Source of the DNA: Nepenthes gracilis
Taxonomy: Eukaryota > Streptophyta > Magnoliopsida > Caryophyllales > Nepenthaceae
NCBI GenBank assembly: GCA_033239525.1
Contig: BSYO01000024.1
Coordinates: forward strand, 15,061,268-15,125,267
Direction: 5' to 3'
DNA length: 64,000 nt
The position numbers and the translations under genes are program-made. Below the pieces are notes generated by a model that was not told the origin of the DNA, ran no database searches, and saw nothing but the letters and a program-made list of their open reading frames with translations. Shown here piece after piece: positions 1-10,279 of this stretch (position 1 is its first letter; every line of letters starts with the position of its first letter).

Positions 1-738
1 ACTCGAATCACCAAGCAGAATGCGACAGAGTTCATTCGTCAAAACATCGTTTGTCGCTTTGGGATCTCGAAGATTATAGTGATTGACAACGGGATCCAAT
101 TCACCGGAAAACGATTCACCAAATACTGTGAAGTCTACAAATCCGGCTGGTCCGTACATCCATGGCATCCCCTCAGGCCAACGGGCAGGTCGAAATAACC
201 AACTGCACATTGCTGCATGTACTGAAGACCAAGTTGGAGGACACAGCGGGCTCATGGGTCAATGAGTTGCCTTTTCTGCTCTAGTCGTATCAAATAATCC
301 CACGAGAGTCAACGAGAGAGACACCTTTCAGCCTCTACTATGGGGCTGAGGCTGTGGTCCCCATTGAAGTAGGGCGACCCTGCCTATGGGTCAAATGTTT
401 TGATCTGACCACGAACTACCAGAAACTCACAGAATACCTGGATCTGCTCCTAGAAGTTTGAGACGCCGCCCGCCTGAGGACCGCAGCCTACTAGCAGCGT
501 ATCGCACGATATTACAACAAGTGGATGAAGGCTAGCCCGCTTGAGGTTGGAGACTTGGTCCTCTAGAGTGTAGAGACCGCGGGAAAAGCCGCAAGCAAGA
601 ACAAACTTTCCTCCTAGTGGGAAGGTTCGTTCCTCGTCTTCACGATCCTCTAGAGTAGAGCGTACAAGCTATGCCCCCAGAACGGAAAACTGGTTCCTCG
701 AACCTGGAACGCTGCCAACCTGAGAAAATACTAGCAAT
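1..738 (+). pseudogene. Ty3/gypsy integrase, C-terminal part, broken
   Basis: Conceptual translation gives an integrase core segment (FGISKIIVIDNG) with the second catalytic Asp in DNG. A frameshift follows, then the typical downstream stretch ESTRETPFSLYYGAEAVVPI, the segment DAARLRTAAY and the end motif PRTWNAANLRKY. At least seven in-frame stops interrupt it, several of them TAG or TGA where CAG or CGG is expected, which suggests cytosine deamination. The N-terminal zinc finger and first catalytic Asp are upstream of the window. The element's enzyme is certainly dead. Assignment to Ty3/gypsy integrase is firm; assignment to Tat is an inference from the rest of the element. Confidence 0.85.
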
Positions 739-947
739 GATGCAGCGTTGGCCCAGGTAAGACATACACGCACACCATGGGGAATGCTTGTACATACGTT
801 GGGTTTTCATTTAATAAAATTAGTCATTCCTGTTAGTGTGTGTTTCATTCATGTGAGTATTTGCACGCATGGCATTCCAAAAAATAAGATGACCTAGACT
901 GCCCCTAAATTGAGAGGACTATTATTTTTCCATAAAACGAGGCCTTG

Positions 948-1240
948 GCACCGTGCCAAGCGGCCCGAGAGCGGCCACCTCGAAATCTCAACCCCGTGTC
1001 GAGTGGCCTGAAGCGGCACCAACGCCTTGACCTCGCACCAAGTGTCCCATTAGCAGTCTTGTCCGATCCTTGACCATGCGTCGAGCTGCCCTAAAACGGC
1101 CACAACAGAATTTTGACTCCACATCGAAAGGGCCCCCAATTGCCCGCTAATTTGGCTTCCCACCGAACGACCCAAAATCAGTAGCCATTGAATCACGGCT
1201 CCGAGCCGTAGGGCTTGTGTGGCCCAGAGGGCCATGGTTC
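948..1240 (+). repeat. Degenerate minisatellite, about 42-bp unit, about 7 units
   Basis: Successive blocks share a core like CGAGCGGCC, a second CGGC and a closing CTTGACC or similar, at a spacing of about 42 bp. It lies between pol and the antisense gene. The element at 25070-31386 has its much clearer tandem array in the same relative position, including a shared GAGCGG(C/T)C core. Units are highly diverged, so the limits are approximate. Confidence 0.55.
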
Positions 1241-1810
1241 CAAACCAAATGACCCAGGCAGTCAAAACTAAAGGCCCGGGGGCTTTTAAAGTTGCCCAAC
1301 TTACGGCCACCAAAACTTTAGGGGGTGAGAATCGCAGGCGTGCGACGACCTTCTCCTGAAGAAGAGAACACCCTCAGTTTACAATAGTTGTGGGCTAGGA
1401 CCGTGCACCAGATAGTAGCGACGTCCTGAGTGGCGGCGGATCATCTAATGTAGGTACCGCGTGCGAAAAGGCCTAAACCCGGAGTTCGGCTGCTGTAGCT
1501 TGAAAACCCAGCTGGTCCTTGGCGTGGCTCCAAGGGACATGCGACGACATCCACTCTGCTGGATCGAGCTTCTCATTAAATGTGCGAGATGCGACATCCT
1601 TCGACGGTGGACAAGTACAGCGCAAGAAGGCGCCGAATTGGGGTCTTGGCGACAATAGCTTTATAAGTTTAGTCGTTAAACAAGGGATATTATCTCTAAA
1701 GTCACACTTAAAGGTAGTGAATGCAACAGAAAAATGTACTACTTATCATTCATCTGTACAAAGAGCTAACAAGCAGCACAAAAGGAAGGAAGTAATATAA
1801 ACAAGTAAAG

Positions 1811-3846
1811 CTACTCCCGAGAATCTGATGGATTGGCCTCCTCTAGGAAATTCCTCAGGCGAGACCTGTCAAGGACTTCAGCGTTGCCTGGGTGGAAGAC
1901 ACTTTCCAGAATGTTGGGAAGTACAAGCGATGCAATCCTACCGCACAGGTGGATGCCGTCCCAGAACCTGGACTGCAGGATAAGGTTTGCCTCTGACAGA
2001 GTGAGTCGTGCTCTCAGATCTCTAGATAGGTGGGAGTTGTCATCCTCAAGGGTAGTGACCATCTCCTTCTGCTGCTCGACCTCTTGCTGCAGACGTGTGA
2101 CTTCCAGTGACCGCTGGCCGCTGTCCTCCTTTAGGCGCCTGATTTCTTCGTACATCTGGTCGTTCTCTCCCTGCAGCCGCTCACTCTCCTCACGAAAGAG
2201 TGTGACCTTGGCTCTCATACGTTGGGCAATCTCTTGCCTGTGGTGGAAGTTCTCGTGCAGTTGAGCTGCTAGCTCGTCGAGAAAGTCAACCTCCTCCGAA
2301 ACCTGCATGGGAGGGGAGAAGATCGGAAATTCTCAGAACTCCAAACTACGGATGGATGCTCGAGTTAAGGCGACTATACCTATGCAAAAGTTGCGTCTGG
2401 ACGATAGGCAAAGTCTTCTGATGCAGGTAAGCCTGGGGGCTCCCCATATTCAGCCACAACCTCTGTGGTGCTTGGATGTCCTGGAGCCACGGGAGGCGAA
2501 GGAATGTTTGGGGGCTCCAACCCATGAACCGTCCCAGCAGCTACCGTCTCCGAAGTCAACTCAGCACCTCGCGGACTGGCCTTCCGCACGGATTCAACCT
2601 CCAACCTCACGGGGGTATCCTCCTGGATGACAACCTCTAGAAACGACCTAGTAGGAGGTCCAACAATCTCTAAAGATCCAGCCAGAATTGGTGCGGGCCT
2701 CGATGAGGGCATTCCCTCTTCCTTCGTAGGAGCTAACGTGCTGCCCTCCATGGCCAGAGCTCCCTCAGCAATCGCCTCTGGCGGCTCCAAATCAACAAAG
2801 GAGCCCGCAGAAGACCCTTCACTAAAATAAAGCTTCACCACAGGAACGCTGTACTCAACCAATGTTATAGCGGGAATCGGAATGGGCTCGATAGCTCCCT
2901 CCTGTGGTTTGATACTCGATGTCACCTTCGGGACTGGTCTCCGGGCTTATGTGGCGGATCTCGTGGCCAACCTTTGTGACCTCTGGGTGGAGGTACCTCC
3001 AACCTCCCTCAACCTCTTCAGCGAGGTCTCAACCTCCTCCACATTTGAGGACAACTCCAATAGTGAGCAACTCTCTTTAGCGTCTTTCCCTGACGGCTCA
3101 GGGATCACAACATCCTCGAGTTTCTTCTTTGAGGGGCGAGTGGTGCCCCAGCTGGACGAAGGCCCCCACCTGGTGGCCTCAAACATAAGGGGCGTCAGGT
3201 AGTGACCCTGGACGGAGAAGGTCTCCATCTCAGAGTTGATGGCGGTGACCAACTTTGCCGTATCCTTAGTATCCTTCGAGGATGCCTTCCCGTGACAGTA
3301 CTCTGAGATGGGACCCCACTCATGCAAGAACTTTGAATCAGGAGGCTCCTGCAGGAAGAAGTGTACCTTCCAAATTTTCGTCGAGTCGGGATTGGTCCCA
3401 TGGAAATGGAAACTGGTCCTTGGAGATATAGAGATCAAATCCTCTAATTTCGTAAAACGAAAGATCACCCTCTCCGCCTTTGCATCGAACACGCCAGTGT
3501 GAAGACGCGAGAAGATACAAAGTGAAACTAGGTAACGAATGGCATTGGGATAAAGCCATGCCGCAAGAACACCCAATGCCTTGACTAGCGCGTACAGAGT
3601 GCAAGGTATGGGGTAGCGAAACCCCCCTCTCTGATGGTGCTCGTAAATGGTCACGAAGCCATTTGGAGGGGCGTTGGCTTTACCAGCGGAACTAGAAGCG
3701 TGATAGGCCCAATCATTAGGGATCCCATAATCCACCATCAAAGCAGCAATGACACTCATTGTTAGGACGGAGCTCATGTTGTCTATCCTATGGCAGCCTG
3801 ACTTGAAAACCCATGAGGAGGAAGCAGATTCTCTCTTCTTAGCCAT
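1811..3846 (-). pseudogene. Antisense gene of the Tat-type element (putative gypsy-type transposon domain plus coiled coil), nearly intact
   Basis: Read on the minus strand from ATG at 3846, the frame runs to 2380 with one internal TAA (2947-2949). A GT-AG intron of 77 nt (2303-2379) follows, and exon 2 continues in the same frame to the stop at 1811. The codon at the splice site is TAG, plausibly from CAG. Without these two stops the product would be about 650 aa. Residues about 59-115 (NGFVTIYEHH, FRYPIP, LYPNAIRYLVSL) resemble the plant 'putative gypsy type transposon' family (Pfam Transposase_28). Exon 2 is a coiled coil with many E, Q and R, followed by the motif DGIHLCGRIASLVLP that also occurs in the other copies. 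No enzymatic function is known to me. A TATA-like box lies about 75 bp upstream. Confidence is high for the gene structure, moderate for the family name. Confidence 0.75.
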
Positions 3847-3915
3847 CTCTCTCTCACTCTGGGAAGAGTTCTGGTATGAAAAGGCACGAAGAAGGAGGGA
3901 TTTTGCTGAGATACC

Positions 3916-3925
3916 GCTTAAATAG
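3916..3925 (-). promoter_or_regulatory. TATA-like box of the antisense gene
   Basis: The minus strand reads CTATTTAAGC about 75 bp upstream of the ATG at 3846. Equivalent TATTTAAA-type boxes precede the two other copies of this gene in the window (5081-5090 and 30172-30183), which supports a real core promoter. Confidence 0.5.
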
Positions 3926-4283
3926 ACAGCGGTGCGCTAGCACGTGGGAAAACCCAAACGACGCCTTCGTCGAATGGCCAGGCCATGCGCTGGCTCAACA
4001 GGAGAGTCACGGATCCCAAACAACGGCCAATCATAACCTCTGGTCAGATTGCAGATTAATATTGCCCCAACAAATCCCCACTGTCACACCCTCACTTAAT
4101 GCGGAAATTATGATTGTTGGGGACGACGACAATGGGACTTCCGAGAAAGATGCGCAAGAGAGAAAACAGACAATTCGAATACAGCCAGCGACAGAAAATA
4201 AATGGCACAGTTAAGTATCAAATTGCATTATAATGGGTCATTAACAACTCTTTTTGCCAAGCAACTGCGGCCACAAGGTACAG

Positions 4284-5044
4284 CTAACGGCCCCCTCTGG
4301 GCTTAGAAGGATCTGGAACTAGATACTCTAACAGGTCCACGAGTGTCAGGGCATTAGAGTTTCAAGAGTCCAGGATGCCGATACAGAAGTTCGAATCCTC
4401 CAGCGAGACTAGTCTCCGGCAGAGACGGATGCCGTCCTGGAAGTTTCTTTCCAGTGTAGGACCAACCTCCTCCGGCAGGAACCTCGACCTCATCTCAATC
4501 CCCATCCGCTCGAGCTCCTCCCTAGACTATAGTCGCAGCCACTCAAGCTCCTCCTGGAGAGCCAGTATGCGGGCACGTGCCTGCACGTTAGTACCAGCAA
4601 GCCTGGAAGCCCTCGCTTCTGATTCAGCCCACGCCTCCTCAAAGTGTGCGGCGCGAGCCCTCAACTGCTCTATCTCTCCGACTACAGCCTGCACCTTGGC
4701 TTCAATGCCTTTGACGACCCTGGCAACTTGGTGAAGCAATGGATCCGCCCTCTTGGGCCTACGATCCTGCGAGGAGGTGGACATCTCCTTCCTTTCAAAG
4801 CCTGGAGGAGCCCGCAAAAATCGCATTAGACCCACAATGGTGGCCTCTAATGACATCCCTCCACTGCCGCTGCGCCAGTCACGGTTGTGGTAGGGATCCC
4901 AGAGGCATAGGTCCTGATCTCAGGCTCTTTGAAAGAAGGTTCTAACCCAGATGACAAAGATGACCTCTCCATCAAAATCACAATGGAAGAAGATAAAGGG
5001 AAAGACTCGAAAGTAGCGTGAAGTTTCACGTCGTCTAAAAACAA
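4284..5044 (-). pseudogene. Second, partial copy of the antisense gene (coiled-coil half)
   Basis: On the minus strand a short ORF starts at 5044. After a frame change near 4770, possibly a splice acceptor (CTCGCAG), it becomes an alanine/glutamate-rich coiled coil (4769-4527). It then reads through one stop into the motif NFQDGIRLCRRLVSLE, and ends at a TAG at 4284-4286. The motif DGI(R/H)LC(R/G)R(L/I) matches the C-terminal part of the copies at 1811-3846 and 28085-30081. The N-terminal transposon-like domain is missing. It has its own TATA-like box (5081-5090). It may be a duplication inside the element or a leftover of a nested relative. Confidence 0.6.
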
Positions 5045-5080
5045 AACAACATAGCATACAACATTGGAGGGAACTCACGT

Positions 5081-5090
5081 ATTTAAATAA
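5081..5090 (-). promoter_or_regulatory. TATA-like box before the second antisense copy
   Basis: The minus strand reads TTATTTAAAT about 37 bp upstream of the ATG at 5044. Confidence 0.4.
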
Positions 5091-5149
5091 GCGGAATCAC
5101 CGATTGAAACGGCAACGTTCTGAAGATAGAGCGTGCCAGAAGAAAGCCA

Positions 5150-6500
5150 ACAGATGCCCTCCACGTGGAAAATCCCTAAAGCTTAGCATCTTTCCAAAGC
5201 GAATCATTATGGCCCATCGCTTCGCGATTCCCCGAGCATTTAATGTGCCAGATGGCTAGGCGGATGTGACATCCACCTATGGCGTTTGAATTCCCACGGT
5301 GCTGGGCACCAAAAAGATCTCCTCCTGTTGTGTCCTCCTGTCGACGGTCTACGATTAAGATTTGAGGGACAGGACCAACAAAACTGACTGCGGGCATCCG
5401 AAGACGATCAGGCGCGAGGAACGGGGCGTGACACAATAGAAGAGGAAAATTGCCCATGAAAAGCGATCCAAGAAGCAGTCAACGAGAAAAGATGCGTGCT
5501 ACAAGGTGAAAGAATAAATACGAAGGGCTACTTCTTTCATTAATTAGAACTTTCTTAATAAAGAACAAAATTTGCGGCGGCAAAAGTACAAAAAAGAGGA
5601 AGAAAATATGGCAAGGGGCCTAGGCCCCTAGGCAACTTCCCCGGGCGCTTCAAGCACACTGGAGAACGTGATCTACATGAGATCACCACGGCCCCACTGC
5701 TGGCAACATAACAAGCTCAAGCGCCGGGAGGAGCCGGGTGTCGGTTAGCCTCCAGCGGTAGACGAACCCAATGTTAATTGTTGAGGCAAAACCGACATCC
5801 ATGGCAAGAACCTCCAGGAAGGACTCTATGGGTCTACACTCCCATAATGGAGGCTCTGCCCTTCGCCTCCCCTCTAGAGAAAGCACACGGTGGTCCAAGT
5901 GAAGCAGAGACCATGAGTGGCCGCCACACCGGTGGTAAAGTCCCCCGGATTGGCTTTGTCGCGGTCCCACTGCAAACTGGAGGACGTCGCTCCATGGGGA
6001 GAGGCACATGACGACAGCAGAGTGGCCGAGCCACCCTTATTAGTATGAGGAATCACCTACTGTTCGGACATGCAAATAGTCTTCATCAAGAGTTCCGGAT
6101 CTCCAGCTAGGCCATCCGATTCATTTGCGGACTCCCACCAGAGGCGGGGCGAGTCAAGATCGTCGCTTTACTCCTCCAAATTCAGCTGAGAGATGAGCCA
6201 CACCGGTCGAAGAGCTCTCCTATTTATGGGCAAGTTGGCGCCCTCCTAGCACCTAATAGGGGACGCCATCCCATGGACGCCTTTCATGGAACAGGAAAGC
6301 CCTCAAATCTGACGCAACCTCAGACATGCAAATCCTTCCATTCTAGGCACCGAATCACTGCAGCATCAAAAAGCCTGCGCAATCGCCTGGGGAAGGTGTG
6401 AAGTAGGAAGACGACAAGCATTAGCGCATCTCGAGGTAAGCCCAGTGACCGTGAACTGGACCCAGAAGGACATGCTAGGCCGAGACCACAGATTGGCTCA
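5150..6500. other. Internal non-coding region of the Tat-type element
   Basis: No convincing ORF or domain is visible. Short ORFs on both strands overlap without conserved motifs. The stretch leads up to the polypurine tract. Confidence 0.4.
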
Positions 6501-6503
6501 GGT

Positions 6504-6511
6504 ATGGGGGG
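6504..6511 (+). other. Polypurine tract
   Basis: ATGGGGGG lies immediately upstream of the LTR start (TGTTGGGTCC at 6516). The element at 25070-31386 has the same ATGGGGGGCTA in the equivalent place (30491-30502). Confidence 0.7.
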
Positions 6512-6515
6512 CTAG

Positions 6516-7365
6516 TGTTGGGTCCAGTACGAAGGACCAAAGGGGTGCGAAGCCCAACATATGGGGAATGTCCCAAATGAAGAATCCAGCCCCATGTTCC
6601 AGAGCAGCTTACATGGCGGCCCATACTCGCAGCTAATGAACGACGTCTACGGCCCATTAATGCTGCTGTAGGGCAATAGTGGTGGCGTAGAAGAAACGAG
6701 CCAATGGGGAAGAGTCAGTGCTACCAGCCGCGACTAGCGCTGTTGCCCGCAGTTCTTCGGCCAATCCCAACATGAGGGGTAGACCAAGGGTGACTGGTAC
6801 CGCAAGACGACAACCGATGATTACTGACAATAATTAGCGGCCAACGAACCCCTGCACGGGGATTCTCGTGCCCAAAGCCCCCAATCAGGGGGCCTATAAA
6901 ATCCCTCCCCTTTTATAGGGAAATGGGGATTCGATCCTGGATAATCAACTCTACATCAAGCCAACTAAGCTTAAAACCATCTTCCAAATCCGACTCTCTC
7001 AACCTTTTCAGGCGGCGAGAATTAGCCACCTGCTACGGCGTATTCCGAGAGCCAAGCCTCCCATTACCCGCTCACTAAATCTCACTCACCTGCATTCACG
7101 CACTCCTAACGCCTTTACAGCATATTTTCGTGCACCTCTAAGCGTGCACCTATTTCCGTTTATTATGGGAAGTTGCTGATTTAAGCGTCGGAGTGTTTGT
7201 GGTGGGAAAAATTTCATCGGACCTCTGACCTCTTATTTATTAGTTGTGTTGTGCAGGTATCAGGTTAATAGAGATGGAAACCGAAGCCATTCTCGACATC
7301 CTCCTGACGATGAGGAATTCTAATGCTCCTTAATCCGTACGACAACCGGAACTCGAAACGTAACA
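6516..7365 (+). mobile_element. 3' LTR of the first Tat-type element
   Basis: It starts TGTTGGGTCC right after the polypurine tract and ends GTAACA at 7365, about 850 bp. A TATA box (CTATAAAATCC) is at about 6894. The U5-like part contains TTAAGCGTCGGAGTG near 7179, shared with 63679-63694. The start matches that of the LTR at 25070 (TGTTGGGCCC). The partner LTR is outside the window. Confidence 0.75.
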
Positions 7366-7785
7366 ATCTACATTTTAATTTTTAAATCTTTTAGCTTAGA
7401 TTATATATATTATAAATTCAAATGTTAAGTATGCTGGATAGAAATCACTTATTGATTAAATATTTGATACTCAACTCAATGTCACCTTAAACAAACTAGA
7501 AAATAAACAAAAAGAGAGGAAAAAAGAAAACTTTTAAATGACACAAATTCTACCTTAGAATATTTAATAGAAAGTTGATTATCAGGATAATAATACCTTC
7601 GTCTTGTGTTGCGGGCTCGAGTATTATGGGAATTATTTCTAAACAAGTGCTTTGCAAGTGATTACTAAGCTTAACAAATGAAATAGAGAGTATAATGTAA
7701 CATCTTCTATATTAAGAGGCATGCATTTATGTAGTTATTTAGCATATTTAAGGGTTTGAGATCCTCCACCGTTTGGCATGAAGGG
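7366..7785. other. AT-rich spacer
   Basis: Nothing recognisable is seen. This is AT-rich intergenic sequence between two LTRs. Confidence 0.4.
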
Positions 7786-8865
7786 CTATAATGGGTCTTA
7801 ATATAAGGGCCCATAAAACACGGCCCAAATGAAAGGCCCAAGTAAAAAACCCAGAAATGTGTCCACGGACTAAAAGGGCTGGGCGGCCCAAGAGGCCCAA
7901 AACACAGGCTCGTGTCCCAAAAGCCAAAAGTACGACAAAGGTCTGAGAGGTCCTTTTAACTAAAAGGAGCTCGAGGACATCATGAATAGTAGACGACATC
8001 CAGGAATGAGGACCAGAAGAAGAAGCCCGAGAACCCCAGGAGTTCCATCAGGCCTCAGATCAGTCTGGGAAGTCAAGAAAGGACCCGAGGATCCTCCACA
8101 AAGGACCAAAGATCCTCCCGAGAGACAGTTAGCATCCGAGAGTTGCCTTCCTCAACGAGTCCGCAAACTCACGAAGAAAAAAGGTACGCCGCGTAAGGAT
8201 GAGGATTATCCCATACACGGCCGAGGGCGCTAACTAATCAACTTCGCCGTTTTCCAAGGAACCTGCAACCACTGTAAGACGTCACCTCCGCAGAGCACGC
8301 CTAGTCAAATCAAGACTGACGCCTAGAGTCTACATGCCTGACATGCTCATGCCCTACCAGCGGCGCCAGCGGCGTGTTTCCCTGCACATGCTATTATTTT
8401 TGATGCAAACAGAAAGCAAGGAGGACGGCTCCCTCATGCACTTGGAATGATCAACGGGACAGTGGGCAGCCTCTCGGCCACCCGTCGGCTGCCACGTGTC
8501 CTCCCCCCAACGGCACAATTTCTCCTATAAATACCCAGCAGAGGCTCTTGCCTCAGGACCTTTTTTCCTCCTCTTTCCCAAAAGAACGAAGGAGAAAAAG
8601 GAGCATTTAGGAGTTTCCCAACGAGAAAGTCTTCAAATAAAAAAGAGAGATTAAGCAAAGAGAAAGGGAAAATATTTCCAAAGCTTATACTTTGTAAGAC
8701 TTCCACCCATAGTGAAGTATTTCTAAAAGCCCAGAGTCTCGTGATTTTTCTTCCTCATTTAAGAGGAGGCTTTCCACGTAAAACCCGATTTTAATCTCTC
8801 ATTCTCCACATCTCATAATCCCAAACACTTGTGTTGCATGTGACCCCGCGATCCGAAACGCAACA
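7786..8865 (+). mobile_element. Solo LTR, Tat-type, related to the LTRs at 25070 and 30503
   Basis: It shares, in order, GGGCCCATAAAACACGGCCC, the G-box CCACGTGTC (8492-8500), TATAAATAC (8526), a CT-rich leader, CTCGTGATTTTTC with TTTAAGAGGAGG, and the terminal ACGCAACA with the LTRs at 25070-25933 and 30503-31386. No primer site or polypurine tract adjoins it, so it is a solo LTR. The left end is uncertain by a few bases (TG at 7792 is an alternative) and I could not find a target duplication. It lies 0.3 kb downstream of the ANTH gene's stop. Confidence 0.75.
8492..8534 (+). promoter_or_regulatory. LTR promoter: G-box plus TATA box
   Basis: CCACGTGTC at 8492-8500 is followed by TATAAATAC at 8526-8534. 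The same arrangement is present in three other LTRs in the window. Confidence 0.6.
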
Positions 8866-9177
8866 AAATCATTACTAGAATATACATTTGGGGCTTAAAT
8901 CCCCCACCCAAACGCACACAAAAAACCACAAATAGGAGAGAAGATTTTAACAAATACATGGAAAATTCGTAGCAAAATAAATCGGTTGTACATAGCATTG
9001 GAAATTTACAATTTTTCATGCGTTTTTTTTTTATTAGTAATTTTTCATGACTATATTGTCCTCAATTTAGCAATTTGTGTAGCTCGTCATCTGTGGACAT
9101 GTCGCTGCACCGAAGCCATTGGCCAAAACTTACATCGGACACATGCTCCCTGTCAGTTCCGGCAGCCTACAACTGTC

Positions 9178-10164
9178 TCACGACGCCGGCGAGGCCAGCC
9201 GTCTTGACTCAGCAACTTCCTGTCCAATCCGAGTGGACGCACTTCCCTTCCTTCTCCTCCCTTCGAATGTCACCAATCGCATATTCTCCTTCCTTTCCTT
9301 TACCATCCCGACGTTCGCCTTCATTTCCCCCAGCAAGTCCCAAACCCCATTATTCTTCTTCTTATTCATGAAAATCAAGCTCAGCTTCCCTCTGCAATCT
9401 TCCAACTTAATTACATCTAGTAACAACTCATTCAATTCATCAACACTCAATCTTTCAATCCTCGCACCAAATTCACTTAGCCTGGTGAAAATCTCTCTCA
9501 AAATCAACCTATAATCCTCACACACTAACCTCATTATTTCATAAACTATGCTGATCCTCTGATAATGCAAACTCTCTGGTGCTCTGCATATCTGTTCCAT
9601 CATGGATACCAACGTTTCCAATTCATTCAACAAATTCGGGCTCGAAAGACCCAAAATCTGTTCTTTACTGTCAATTCTCGATAGTGGAGAAGAGATGTAA
9701 AAACCCAAAATCCTCGAATTGATTAGGCTCTGTTCAATGACGTCAGCATACCATCTCACCCAAGAAGACAATTCCCACGATTCCGAGTCAGAGTTGTCCC
9801 GGAAAGTCGATAAGTTTAAGAAATTGTGGCCATTAGGAAACGGGTAGTCAGCGATTTGATCTTTGAGAACGGAGGAGCCGCGGGCGATTATGTTGTGGAT
9901 GGTGAAGAGGCACTTGAGGGCGACGTAGGCGTTATTGGTGGTGTGGAGACGGGTGAGGAGGGCGTTGACTATCGCCGAGGCGGTAGGGAGGGAGTGGTGG
10001 CCGAGGGACAGGACGTCGTCGATGCTGTAGTCCGGCGGCGGAGTGGGGTCGTGGGTGGTGGCCCGGAGGACGGCGATATGGTAAGTGGCAGTCTGTTTGG
10101 AGAGTAAGACGGTGGCTTTGATTAGCGAAATTTTATCTTTGAGAATCCCCACGAGATTTCTCAT
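9178..10164 (-). CDS. ANTH-domain putative clathrin assembly protein (AP180/CALM-like, short plant type)
   Basis: This is an intronless 328-aa protein. ANTH-domain proteins bind plasma-membrane phosphoinositides and help assemble clathrin coats in endocytosis. I see the segments RNLVGILKDKISLIKA, VLRATTHDPTPPPDYSI, LLTRLHTTNNAYVALKCL and SWELSSWVRWYADVIEQSL. They match the ANTH fold and in particular the short plant subgroup of Arabidopsis At4g40080. The frame is open upstream to an ATG at 10278. I prefer the ATG at 10164 because family members begin just before GxLKDK, and the extra 38 residues are low in conserved features. The phosphoinositide lysine cluster typical of CALM is absent, with PPPDY at that place. 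The C-terminal tail is short and lacks DPF, NPF or DLL clathrin/AP2 motifs. Cargo and site of action are unknown. Confidence 0.9.
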   Translation of the reverse strand: MRNLVGILKDKISLIKATVLLSKQTATYHIAVLRATTHDPTPPPDYSIDDVLSLGHHSLPTASAIVNALLTRLHTTNNAYVALKCLFTIHNIIARGSSVLKDQIADYPFPNGHNFLNLSTFRDNSDSESWELSSWVRWYADVIEQSLINSRILGFYISSPLSRIDSKEQILGLSSPNLLNELETLVSMMEQICRAPESLHYQRISIVYEIMRLVCEDYRLILREIFTRLSEFGARIERLSVDELNELLLDVIKLEDCRGKLSLIFMNKKKNNGVWDLLGEMKANVGMVKERKENMRLVTFEGRRRKGSASTRIGQEVAESRRLASPAS

Positions 10165-10279
10165 GATCTTCGGTCGAATCCCGCCGGTGGGGCGGGCGGG
10201 AGAGAGAGAGAGGCGTAGAGATTTCAAGACAGAGAATGGAAGTTTGGAGAGTGCTAAATGAGTATGGAGGTATTCCATT

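Larger units (their letters stand above)
1..7365 (+). mobile_element. Tat-type Ty3/gypsy retrotransposon, 3' part (5' end outside window)
   Basis: In order I see an integrase remnant, a degenerate minisatellite, a gene on the opposite strand, a second partial copy of that gene, a G-rich polypurine tract and a 3' LTR ending in CA at 7365. Pol followed by an antisense ORF before the 3' LTR is known for the Tat lineage of plant Ty3/gypsy elements (for example maize Grande). The LTR 3' region shares the motif TTAAGCGTCGGAGTG with the LTR at 61672-63859, so both belong to one lineage. The left half lies outside the window, so target duplication and LTR age cannot be judged. The partial second antisense copy at 4284-5044 suggests internal rearrangement or a nested fragment. 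Confidence 0.8.

Noticed and set aside
1833..2264. 143-codon plus-strand ORF
   Set aside because: Exact opposite strand of the coiled-coil exon of the antisense gene; composition (Ser/Arg-rich) is the shadow of Glu/Leu codons.
9826..10107. 93-codon plus-strand ORF, Gly/Val-rich
   Set aside because: It lies opposite the GC-rich N-terminal part of the ANTH gene and has no family resemblance.
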